Source: Eumeta japonica (lineage: Eukaryota > Arthropoda > Insecta > Lepidoptera > Psychidae). From it: a stretch of 64,000 nt of DNA. Positions within the stretch are counted from its first letter, which is position 1. Each line of letters starts with the position of its first letter. Both the position numbers and the translations under genes were made by a program. The stretch spans positions 62,001 to 126,000 of the forward strand of contig BGZK01001576.1 in assembly GCA_005406025.1 (NCBI GenBank). Direction: 5' to 3'. This document shows positions 47,437 through 58,330 of the stretch, one piece after another. The notes under the pieces were generated by a model. It ran no database searches. It saw only the letters and a list, made by a program, of their open reading frames with translations, and had not been told where the DNA came from.

Positions 47437-49479
47437 TATTCCGATCCTAGTCGATTGTGTTGAATTCTTATCACGACTAGTTAATTTTTAGTTCACTGAT
47501 AATATCTCCAATGACGGCAAACAAAAAACATGTGTGAAATTCACACGCGGTAAGTGAAGCTTTCAATAACTATATTGTGGGAGAATGAGACGAAAGCAAT
47601 ATCAAGAGAGGAATTATTATAGAGTTTATTTATCGCAATATTAGTATTCAGTTTTAAATTAGTTTTATGTTTAATTATTCAGATTCCACGTTTTCAATTT
47701 CAACAGATGACAATACGCAGGCACGCACAAACACATTATATCACATTCTCTTAAAGATATTTTATGTCACATTCTATTTCACTCTCTCACAGGTTAAATC
47801 TTATAAATGTATATGTTTGTCTCTATTTACTGTTACTTTTTCGTTTCATCAAGTTTCAACTCACAATGTCACTTCAAAAAATTATCAGTTTTGTAACTTC
47901 GCTTAAAGGTTATATGCTCTAATAATATTTTTTGTTACTGAATATATCAAGTGGTTTTCACACAAACTTTAGTTTATATAACATTTATTAAAAATTTAAA
48001 AATTATTTATCTTTTTAAATATGAAAAAATAAGTAGTGATAGGTTGCTTTTTAGGTACATAAAACTCTTTAACGATGGAAAAGATCTGAATATTGTCAAG
48101 ATTCGCTAAATATTGTTATAAATAATATTGGCAATTGGCTGTAAGTACTTTATACACCAATGCCATTCAAAGAAAGCAAGTACAAGAATATGTTCCGATA
48201 AAAATTATTCAACTAAACAATTTCGCATTATAGATTTCAAATATCACTCGATAGCCGTTTTACGTGACGTGTAAACCCACATAGCATACTAGATTTAAAA
48301 TTACTCAAAACAATTTCTAAAAACTTGCCAGTATTGTGTCAAACACAACCAACAGTTTAAGCTGAATCGATTGAGCGGTAATGGAGTTTATAGATGGCAT
48401 ACCAAAGAACATTAATATTTAATAGGGCGCCTTATGGAAACTTATCATTAATAAGTTAATGCCCTCTTTCTATCCGTTTGTCCTATTTTAAAAAGTTTGT
48501 ATACCTACTTTGAACTGTAGTAGGAAATGAGTTATCCGTGTAAGCGTCAAACTTGGGTGAATATGAATATAAAAACCTTCAAAGTATGATTTGATCTTTC
48601 GCTATGCATTCGTAACCGAATGAAAAAAAAATCTAAATAAACATATAAATATATCGTCAAGAGGTACGAAAATCTCAGTGAGCGAATTCTGTTACTGGAT
48701 GTTTTTTTATCTCTTAAGCAGCAATTCTCACGCTATTTATAAATATATCTTATACATACAATTGTATTAGGTATACAATATATACAACGAACAAAGTCTT
48801 TCAACGAATGGTAATCCAGTTCAATATACTGCGAGGTAGACGAGTCGCCTTCTACGCCAAGAAGGTCCTTGAACTTGCATTATATGAATCCCTTTGCTTG
48901 CTTAAGTGAGAAAAGAGATAGATTACCAGGTCTATGGTGAATTAACCATGAATTAACCACGGCACGTCCTATGTCACTTGGCAATGTCTCGTGGGCGATG
49001 TATTCGGTTGGAGAATTATTTTCTAAGATTATGTTTATTATTAAATTATCAGCATTATATTTCATCAAACTTAAATTTCGTACGTACAAAAATTGGAACG
49101 ACAATGGGTATTTTTTAATAAAATTTGTAAAGATGGAAAATAAGGATTATTTATAAAATTAAAGAAAGGGTAAAATTAAAGAAGGGTACGAATTATTCTT
49201 TTTTTTTTCCTTTAATTGGACTATTCACTTTCTATAACTACATATTATTTCATCTATCCACGTTAGATTAGAGGTGTATTGTTAATGCAGACGAACAACC
49301 GAACGGACAGATATTAAGATGATTCCGTAAGTGCAGCAATCTATTAATTTTTTTACGTTACATACATAATTAGCCGGACACGACGTCCAGAAAAATATAT
49401 GGGCAGCGTTCTAGACAAATATTGTACGTTACTTGTAAGTCACTAGTAAAAGTTTATCAATCGATTAGTTCGATTCACA
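47437..49479. other. AT-rich unique DNA
   Basis: No gene. The minus strand at about 48885-49020 reads EYIAHETLPSDIGRAVVNSW within a 74-codon frame, which looks protein-like but is unassigned. Confidence 0.4.
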
Positions 49480-49960
49480 GCATGTTCGCGTAATTCTCCG
49501 GAGCTGTTTACTTTGTAAGGAATTTTTACCGAATTCCGATTTCCATAAAAACGCGGTAAAATTGTACGCTTCGTAAATATTTCATTTTCGTTTGAACAGT
49601 AGGTACGTACCGTGCACATAAATTAGGCTGCGTCGAAAAAAAATTAATGCTCGCCGGGGTTTCATTAAAAAATGTTCAAAAACGGACGTTGGCAACGGAT
49701 TTCGTTGCGTTAACGAAAAAAAAGCGGCCTTTCATGAAAGAAAAAAAAACGGGACTTATGAAAAGGATCAAAGTTCATATTTATTACACGGCCTATCAAC
49801 AGGGCGCGACCTTACCCTTTTTCAAGACATTCCCGTTGGCTGAAGGGGAGCCTGTTTCACTGGAAATCCTTTTCAACGCCCGCTCCATCTCGACGATTTA
49901 TTTAGCCGTTTATTTAGCCGTCTGTCGTATAAGTAGTTTATCGACACGATTAACTCTTGT
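49480..49960. other. GC-elevated block with duplicated TTTATTTAGCCG
   Basis: The 12-mer TTTATTTAGCCG is perfectly duplicated head to tail at 49897-49908 and 49909-49920, each copy holding a TTTAT homeodomain-type core. A 105-codon plus-strand frame (49647-49964) is K-rich from A-runs and has no domain. Candidate conserved non-coding element. Confidence 0.3.
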
Positions 49961-50554
49961 CTAGGAATCTAATGGATGCGCAAGGGCACGGTTTAGCTGG
50001 TGACGGATTTGAAATATTCCATTTTCATGAAATTGAGAAATTAACTTTTTACGTCGATCGGTAAGATTATCATGTAATTTAAATTATCGATTAAAAAAAA
50101 ATCTGGTTTTCAGTTGTGGGATCAAGGTATTTGTTTTAAAGACTTCAACATTCTGATTCAAAAGCGACGCGCGAACCAGCGCCGGTCGAGTTTTTTAGTT
50201 ATATATTTTAATTATAATTTTTTCGCAAATTAGTCTTCGTAATACATCCAGCAGTACGATTTGTTATTGTTGTTCAGCACAACAATCATTTAATTACTAT
50301 CTATGTATTTCAATTTCAGGCGAGTGTCTGTATTTGGATGATCATTAGACGTTACCCTTGATATTGATCGTTAGTATTTGATCAAATTCACGTAAATATT
50401 TATTTGATAACCGCTGGTTGCTTAATTGAAATAAATAGTGTGTATTAGTTAACATTGTGTATGAGAAAATGAATTTGTTCGGTATTGGAAAACGACTCGG
50501 TAAGCAGTCAGCTTATGTCCTAAAAAGTACCTAAGTTATGTTAACTATAAAATG
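49961..50554. other. AT-rich unique DNA
   Basis: Nothing recognised. Confidence 0.5.
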
Positions 50555-50680
50555 AATTAAAATCGAGATTAAGATTGAAATTCTGATAAGAATGAGATCG
50601 ATATAAAATAAATAAATAAAAACAAAAGAAGAAGGATCTGATTCTATCACAGTACGGGTAGAGTCGCGGCCAAAGACTTG
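50555..50680 (+). repeat. Purine-rich array with cap (copy 8)
   Basis: AAATCGAGATTAAGATTGAA and similar words, an AAATAAATAAATAAA run, then the cap ACGGGTAGAGTCGCGG near 50655. Confidence 0.4.
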
Positions 50681-51359
50681 AAATTAAATGAAGTAATGAA
50701 ATATTTAAGAACTCGTTTAAAAGTATTAAATATTATAAAAAATCTTTTAGTAACTTGTTAATATTATACTCCGTCAAATTCAGGCTGTTTTATTAGTAAA
50801 CGTGAATAAGCTAAAATCTGTCTACTAACAAGATCAAAGGCCACATCAAAGATTTCCGTGTTTGATTTAGACGCCCGAAGACGGCGCACCGATAATAGAA
50901 ATTATTGCGTTTAATCTCTATTTTGATCAACAACAGTATTAAGGGAAAATTCTAGAACAAATATCAGGTCTGTAGGTCCGAGAAGTCTGAGACGGATCAC
51001 CGATTTAGATATTTTAGAAGTCTACTTTTAAAACTCATTCTTTCAGTCATTCATGAGAAACCCTTCTGATTATTGTTTTACGTTACTAATGCCAAAATAT
51101 GGAATGGTCGAATCGTTTTGCCAATAAACACAAGGAAAAGTATGAGCAAAGAAGCGCAGTATGTTATTCCAAAAACATACGTATACTAATATTGTTTTAT
51201 AGTATATTTTCGTCGTAGTGGTTCACGCGTTGCCAGCGAATGAGAAGATAATTGATTCGATTTCTAACCACAAGTGAATAGACCAATGAGTTAAGTAAAA
51301 TGAAGCTAATTGTTCCATGTCTTGGAGACTACATTGAACTGTCGGTCTCGCATGTTTTT
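50681..51359. other. AT-rich unique DNA
   Basis: Nothing recognised. Confidence 0.5.
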
Positions 51360-51600
51360 ATCACAATCTCTTACCCGTATAAGACTAATTCGAGCTCATC
51401 ATCCTGAACTGAGATTGTGGGACGCCGTTCGTTGACATAACCCGACGTCGCCCCCCCAACCTAGAATTCGAATATCCCGAGAACGCCCGGCCGAAGCCGT
51501 AATAATCATCGTTTGTGTATTTCGTAAGCTTCATCATTTGTTCAAGTAAAATATTCAGTCGTCGCGTGCAAACACTTTGTGCGCCCATTAATAATTCACG
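51360..51600. other. GC-elevated block, candidate conserved non-coding element
   Basis: Contains CGACGTCGCCCCCCCAACC and CGCCCGGCCGAAGCCG. A 67-codon minus-strand frame crosses it (YYGFGRAFSGYSNSRLGGRR), unassigned. The CCCCCCC run gives a G-tract on the minus strand. Confidence 0.3.
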
Positions 51601-52109
51601 ATTCCATTGTAATGACTTTGAGTGTCTTTATTTCCCCGTTTCCATCCAATTCATTAGTTATGTATACACTGAAAAGCTTTAATATCTGCTGATTTCTAAA
51701 GCCCCTTAATTGTAATTTATGATAATGCTTACGTTAGCGGAAATCGTAATTAACACGCAAAATATGTACGTTTATATAAAAGAGCTTTTAAAGATAGGTA
51801 TCGTTTTTGGATTTACTTTTGTCGAAACCTATTTTTTATAAATACATCCAATTTTCATTCTAGTTTTTCCTTTTCTGGGCAACAAAGCAATGTCTAAACT
51901 AATGAAATCAACAGTTCTGTCCGCGTAGTCGTATTATATCGAATAATATCTGATTGCATACTTTTTTATCTAATCGAAATTAACTTTATTTAATCCCGTT
52001 TGTTTTCTCCTTTTCACGTACGTTTAGCATAAAGTTTTAGTGATGAATTGGATAACCAAATAAAAAATAAACATCAACAAGAATTAAAAGTGCATGTGCA
52101 TCTTATATT
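51601..52109. other. AT-rich unique DNA
   Basis: Nothing recognised. Confidence 0.5.
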
Positions 52110-52440
52110 ATGCAATTAAGCCGGCGAGCCTGAATATTATCGGACCATAATATGATGACCATCGTTAACAATTGATTGTCACGTACTTATCAGACTGCAC
52201 TATCACTTTTTCATTTTATTCTGAGTCCTAGAAAACATCCGCTAAAACTTGTACTTCATTCTCCCGCCGTCCCCGCGGCCGGCAGGTGCTCCAAGCTAGT
52301 TCGTATTCTCGAGTCGTCGCCTACATTACGTGATAAATTCTCAACTTTATCAGTATTTCCAATGGCTGCATGCAAATTGCATTTTTCTGTTCCTTCGCGA
52401 CGCCCGTACGTACGTGACGTCTAGGGCGTGTCAAATTGAA
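52110..52440. other. GC-elevated block with E-box and CRE half-site
   Basis: Contains CCCCGCGGCCGGCAGGTGCT (CAGGTG is a Snail-type E-box) and CGTACGTACGTGACGTC near 52407. An 82-codon frame crosses it without a domain. Candidate regulatory DNA. Confidence 0.3.
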
Positions 52441-52682
52441 TTCGGCTATCACCTATCGTATGTTGGTTGATAAACTATCGTTAAGTAGACAAAGAAAATG
52501 GAATAAAAAGAGCATAGACGATGATAGCGTATTAGGGAGACAATGTCAGTGCGGCGTACGATGACAGGAATTTACTTTTATTAGAAGAAAAAATAAAGAC
52601 GTTGGTGGTTGTGCTAAAGTAAAATTTGAACGGAATAATAATAGACGGTTCTTTAATTCAAATAGTGATCTATATATTTAGA

Positions 52683-52880
52683 AACCTGCGAAGTGGAAAC
52701 GGGCAGGCCATATCGCTCCTAGAACTGTTAACTGCTGGGGAAGAAATGTATGAACAAGTCATTGGTTTTACCTGCCACCGTTAGTTGCACATGGCTTAGG
52801 ACCATTTTTTGTGGAAATACGGAGGGGAGATCTACGTCCAGCAGCAGACGTCTAACCGCAGAAACGAACGAATAAGATTT
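52683..52880 (+). mobile_element. LINE ORF2 C-terminal remnant, second family
   Basis: Plus-strand pieces KWKRAGHIAPRT and DHFLWKYGGEIYVQQQTSNR correspond to the KW.WAGHIARRTD... and QDR.LWKS.GEAYVQQ(W/Q)TS ends of the family also seen at 42370-42670. Only the last ~60 codons survive, broken by a frameshift. Confidence 0.7.
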
Positions 52881-53379
52881 TATGTTCATATTAAATATCA
52901 TTAGATATTGTTCATTCTGTGTACTCCTGAAAATGAAAAAAAATATTGGTTATCGGGTTCTGTGTTGGATTCTTTTATGAGAACCTGCCGATAATTCTAC
53001 CCATACAATTGGACACAAAATATCCATATAACTAGACATAAAAAAATATTCGAAGTTTTATTGAACTATATAAATGTTTACAATCTACAACCGCCGACTT
53101 GCCTACCCAATGATGTGTTGATTGAGGCGCAGCCTTGGATGCGGCGCATGGACGGGAAAAACTTGTATACAAATTAAAAATAACATTTGAAACATGTGAC
53201 TTTTTTTTAAATTAACAGTATTTCAAATTCAAAATTACCATTCGTTTGTCAGGCATTTATACCTCAAGAAGAATGAACAACAAACTCGAGAGTAGCTCTT
53301 TTCAAAATAAAATTATAAAGAATTAGAATCACGTATAAAACTTCCAAAAAAAGAATACATTTGCAAGAAGTTAGTATGG
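52881..53379. other. AT-rich unique DNA
   Basis: Nothing recognised beyond a GC-richer spot near 53095-53150. Confidence 0.45.
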
Positions 53380-53745
53380 TTATGCTTTTTTTGACAGCGA
53401 ATCGAGAGGAAAAAGAGTATGCGAGCCACCAAAAAGCAGGTAGTCACCGCCGCCTACGGACACTCACAACTCCAAAGGAGTCGCCAGTGCATTTCCAGCC
53501 TCTTGGGTAGGAATAGTATTTCCGATGGAGAGCAAAAGGGGCAGTAATAGATCGGGTAATGGCATAATGGCGGGGACAGTGAGTTACCGGAGCTGTCACT
53601 CACTGGACGAAACACAACAGTGAAAGCTGTTAATTCATGTATGTATTCTGTGAGGATGTTTGTATTTGAACCGTTGAGCCGGCCCATTTTCCTGTTATAG
53701 CCAAATCGACGACACAGCTGGAGTATTCCACCAGTGTATGCAAAA
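53380..53745 (+). repeat. Dispersed repeat G, longest copy
   Basis: Starts near 53417 with TATGCGAGCCACCAAAAAGC, then GTCACCGCCGCC, AGTGCATTTCCAGCCTCTTG, GTAGGAATAG, CACTCACTGGACGAAACACA and TTGAGCCGGCCCATT. I recall this order from an abundant lepidopteran repeat (CACCTGATGGTAAG...CACCGCCGCCCATGGACA...GCGTTGCCGGCC...GAGCCGGCCCATTC). The minus-strand frames here are incidental. Confidence 0.7.
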
Positions 53746-53869
53746 AAGTTTTAGATACCCTATAATTCCATACATACATGCCTATAATCGATGAATAAAT
53801 AGAAATCGCAAAAATATGGTATTTCATTATAATTTTGAGTTCATGTACGACACATTAATGTTTTTGGGA

Positions 53870-54520
53870 GCTAACGTGAAAGACGAACAGACGCGACAAT
53901 TCACTCAGACGGCACGGCAGGCTGCGCTAGCACGGCCTGTAGTTAAAAGCAGGAATCAATGTCTACATTTCATATCAATGGTCCTCATATAGTCAGCATG
54001 TAGACACACCAATATTGTGTCTGCGTGTATGAAAATGTATATGCGTATTTAGGTTGGGGAAGCAGAGCCTGTTTCCCGTCCGTACTGTAAACACAAAAAG
54101 ATTTTAAGCTATTGCATAGCTTCTATCGCGGGCCTTGAGCGTGGAGACCGAATCCAGAAATTCCGTAACGAAAATAACCTAATACCCACCACTCTGACCG
54201 GCACAGCGGTGATACTTTTTACTTTTGCCATCTATCGATGAATAGCAGAACTTTTTATGACTTTTTTGAAATATCACGCTTGTATCTTTAGTTCAGCAAC
54301 TCGCCTCGTTACTGTGTATGCGTAATCCCCCTCTTCGCCCTGCAATTTGGTGACTCATGCCTGCTTGGAATTTCGGCGTTAGGGCACCTCCTCAAAAAAA
54401 AAATACTGCATAAATAAAATAAAGAAATCATTATAATTGCATAAGTTGATAAAAAATACTATGCAATAGCTTTACCGCGGCAGTCCCCGAGTGCCACACG
54501 TGTTTTTTTAATCGTTTTGC
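53870..54520 (+). repeat. Probable composite interspersed repeat
   Basis: TGCATAGCTTCTATCGCGGG (near 54112) and TGCAATAGCTTTACCGCGGC (near 54463) are diverged direct copies about 350 bases apart. The stretch also includes TTTTGCCATCTATCGATGAA. The text resembles a lepidopteran repeat, but I cannot name it. There is no frame of interest. Confidence 0.4.
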
Positions 54521-54849
54521 GATAATTGTTTTTCTTTGCGCAAGTGATTGACTACATTTAAGTGATTATTTAGTAAATTTACAACTAAAATGTACCTATG
54601 TTGTAATAATTAAAATCTGTCGTTTTACCGACATTATTTTTGGATATGATTAAATTGATTGCAAAAGGAAGAGAATTTCAATTTAATTTTTTCTAAATAT
54701 ATTTTCAGATTTTTTTTCTGTGACAGACATTTCATATGAAATATCACAGAAAAGCAATGGTGACATTTTTTTTTTGTGTCTCAAAAATTAAAGAGTTTTA
54801 AACTGTCGTGGAACTGTATAGAATAGAATTTGATATTAACTATAACTGC

Positions 54850-55095
54850 TTTGAAATCCAATTGTGACCTACACAGATAATGTTCAAAATACGTGTTACG
54901 TGAGATTATAGACAATGTTTTGAACATACGTTGTAATCGCTACAAAAAATTTAAAAGACTTGTGGTTTTATAACCTACTTGCTTGTGAAACATTTTATTC
55001 TTATTGTATGAATTTTCTAGAAGGACCTGTCGCACAGTAAAAGTCGGACAGGGTAGGTAGTCACTGTCGGTGAGCCACCAACGGAGACAATGCTA
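54850..55095 (+). repeat. Dispersed repeat R, copy 2
   Basis: Second copy of the segment at 7480-7725. It abuts the inverted reverse-transcriptase fragment that begins at about 55100, so the two form a nested or adjacent insertion. Confidence 0.6.
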
Positions 55096-55099
55096 AGAC

Positions 55100-55645
55100 T
55101 GATATTTTTTTGGTTTCCTTATTAGTGTTTCGTGACTTACACAATCAATCGCCTTGGAGAGATCGCGTTATACTCCTATCGCGTTCCGTGAATCCTCTCA
55201 GGCTTCTAAAATTTTTAAAATAAACTAAACATTAACATCGGTTGTTGTGCAACCTTGCGTGAAACAGTATCGTTTTTTGGAAATTAAATTATTACTGTAA
55301 TAATGTGGTGGAAGTTAATTTGGGATTAACATTTAAAATATTTTACTTAATTTAGGCAGTTCAGATATAGGCTAAAAATTAGTTAGGTTTGATTTACCAC
55401 CGCTTTTGAATATGGGAACAACTTTGCTTTTTTTCATCCGAACAGGAAATATGCTGTTATCCAAACACTTATCAATTAAAAATGTCAAATATAGCGCAGT
55501 ACAATCAATAATTAAGTGTACAATCTTAATTGAAAGACCATGTAGGTCTACAGCCTTTTTTTCAATTCTAATTACTTAAATGTCTTCTAAATTTATAGAA
55601 TTATATTCTACATTAATGCTAGTAGGCAGAATATTTTCCTTAAGT
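55100..55645 (-). mobile_element. Jockey-like reverse transcriptase fragment
   Basis: On the minus strand, frame-shifted pieces read KKAVDLHGLSIKIV, LIDKCLDNSIFPVRMKKSKV, VVPIFKSGGKSNLTNF then PISEL, LPKLSKIF, YCFTQGCTTTDV, and DLSKAIDCVSHETLIRK. These are the N-terminal RT blocks of a Jockey-type non-LTR retrotransposon, up to the block with the first catalytic aspartate (DLSKA.D). Several stops (after TNF, in place of R) and lost residues show it is dead. The YADD block and everything downstream are absent. Confidence 0.8.
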
Positions 55646-57029
55646 AATGATACAAAGAGCGGGAGATGAATTGAGAGATTTGGTAGTCGAAATCAGAATG
55701 ACAATAAGAAATATTATAAAAGCTTCAACATTTTTTATTTCTTTTTTATCTTACAACTTATTTTAACTTAAAAGTTAAGCTCGCGACCTTTAATTTTGCC
55801 AATTTAAGTCTAACGAAATTCTTTTGTATTTAATTGTGGATTGTCGGTAGTTTCCACAAAAATGTAATACCGTGTTTATATTAATTTTATTAACTTAATT
55901 TTAAGCCATTTTTCAAACAATCTTATGAACTGGTAAATAATAATTACTGAAGTGACATAAAGAAACTGACTTTCTGGTTTTATTGAGTTTTCATTTAAGA
56001 AAGGAGGCTTAATTTTAATTTGATATGGCGAATTTTTCTCCGATTAAAATAAAAAATATTTACTAACGAATAAAGCTGTATAACTCTCACTTTTGGTTAA
56101 GTGAATATTATGCAGCTGTTTTGTTCTTTTTTGTTTTGGGTAGTCTTGGAAATTAATAATACTGTTATTACGGGAAGTGATTATTTAGATAACAAGATTA
56201 TGCTATTTTTTTTTTTAATATTATTTGTCAGATATTTTAAGCATACTCATTTATCACTTAGAAAATATAATTATAAGGTTGTATAGAACAGATATTAGAT
56301 AGTAATAACAATGACCTTGATAATAATGATGACTTGATGATTGCAGATCGGCTATAAAATTTCCGCTATGATGTTTATTGATGTATTTTGTTCTACTTGA
56401 ATTGTAAGTATTATCTTTGAGGATTTCAACTTCAATTGATTGATTGGTAAAGTAGGGAATATTTTTATAATAAGTTATTAAAAGAAAATGATGATAGTGG
56501 AAATTGATTAGATTTCGGTCAAGCAGGACTCCTAAGCTTACTGCATTTAATTTGGTTAAACCAAGTTATGAATTTCAGTACATAAGTGCTCAGAACATAA
56601 GTTCAATAAAATACAAAAATAATGGATTTCGTTTAATTATTCTAAATAAGTAAAATCTTAAAAGTTATATTATGATTTTACTATAGACATACTTTTTAAT
56701 TTTTTAATTTCTATTGTTTTTTTCATAATTTAAGCGCAAATAATTGCTTAAATATTTTAATAATTTGTATCATAATCTATAAATTTAATGTCACTCAATT
56801 ATAATTAATATAGTATGCAATTCACTCTATTAATTTTCAGCAATATATACAATATAAAGTCAAATAGTTTTCTTGTAAGTTTTAAAGTACTAATATTAGG
56901 AACTACCGGTCCGATTAGAATATTTATTTTTGTTTTAGATAGCCCACTTATAAAGGTCACAGGTCACTATATTAGTACAACTTTTCATTTATTTAATGTG
57001 TGTAATTAAAGAGATACGCTTGGTCAAGT
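55646..57029. other. Very AT-rich unique DNA
   Basis: The first ~100 bases may be N-terminal RT of the Jockey-like fragment. Nothing else recognised. Confidence 0.45.
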
Positions 57030-57430
57030 ACTTGTCATGTTTATGGCGCAGTTGTGACAGTTAAAATTTAACGCGAACGAAACCGTGGTGCCCGGCTAGT
57101 ACCCAATAAATACAATCCCGTATAACTAGCGAAACTATGCCATTAGCGGTGATCTAGTTAAACCGCTATAAACTTTAATTATTTACGCCAATACGATTCA
57201 CCATCCCGCAGCGCCATCTGTGATAGCGAAGTTAGACAGCGCGGCAGCTAATTGGAAATTTGTAACGGCCGACGCACCCGCATAAATCCGACGATATTAG
57301 ACGAAAACTTGCATCATCCAAATTAATCCGTTACCTGGGCGGAGTGGTTGTTTCGTTTCACTATGGCAATGCGCCTCTGGGCTCTAGAGTACGGAGGGCA
57401 GAAGGTCTGCCTGCCGTGTGAAGGTTTAGG
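57030..57430. other. GC-elevated block with several homeodomain-type cores
   Basis: It contains TTTATGGC (57040-57047), CCAATAAATACAATCCC, ACTTTAATTATTTACGCC, CGCATAAATCCG and AAATTAATCCG inside GC-richer sequence. That is the densest set of TTTAT/TTAT/TAATTA cores in the window. No frame or repeat match. The best single candidate here for a conserved enhancer. Confidence 0.35.
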
Positions 57431-58214
57431 GTTAGGTTACTGTCGTGACGAAGTATAACTTGTTAATATAATATTATAAGGTTGGTTTGCAAATGTAGCA
57501 TTTGTATAGCTTGACACATATGTGTGGTTCATAGCTCAACATGTAGGTGTTGAGCTTGGTTAATCATTGTGTTCTTTGGTTTCATTAGGGTAATTTCTTT
57601 TTATTTATCTCGCTTTAGCTAGCACTGCCTATAAAGTACCTAATTATTTCAACAAATAGGTTATTGAAATTGATTTCATTTCTTATTTCTGCGTCAATGA
57701 AAATGACTAGACTAGACAAATTAAATAATCCTATTACCAAAGAATGTTTTTAATCATTGCGTAATTAGACTATTTAATTCGTGTTTCTTTCGATAGTGGC
57801 TTAAGTCAATAGTAAATAGATATGTAACTGTTTGGGCTATCCCTTTTGATTCTGAAGGAAGTATGATACCAGTTTTCATTTCAAATTTTTCGGTAGCGCT
57901 GGTGACCATTTCAGAGACTGTTGAGCTGCGAACACCTTCGGACTCACGGTTTCCTCGGCCGTCCAGGCTGGTCGGTTTTAAGACCTTTAAGTTTTCATAT
58001 TTTCGCCTGTACAAGCATCTTTCACCCTGACAGGGAATGAGGGAAAATAAGCAAATCAATGGTAACATAGACTGTTTTACTACGTAATTTCAGAACCGAT
58101 TTCTGTAAAAGACGTATTTAATTATGCCCAAATATCTGTGACTAATAGAGCAAAATAAATTGCTCAATTCAACTGTGACAAACCTCACACAATTCGCGAA
58201 AAGCATACATTTTT
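57431..58214. other. Mixed unique DNA
   Basis: A GC-moderate part at 57860-58030 lies in a 104-codon minus-strand frame (57754-58068) containing LDGRGNRESEGVRSSTVSEM. It looks protein-like but is unassigned, possibly a transposon fragment. Confidence 0.3.
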
Positions 58215-58330
58215 TATAGAATTTATAAGGGGCAAACGAAAGGGGGCCATTGAAAAGCAGATGGTCACCGCAGTCCATTAGCACCCGCAATCTTTGGGTA
58301 GTATTTAATGCGTTGCTCGCATTTTGTTTC
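58215..58330 (+). repeat. Dispersed repeat G, 5' fragment
   Basis: GGGGGCCATTGAAAAGCAGA, then TGGTCACCGCAGTCCATTAG and TTTGGGTAG follow the order of the 5' part of the copy at 53415. Confidence 0.5.
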
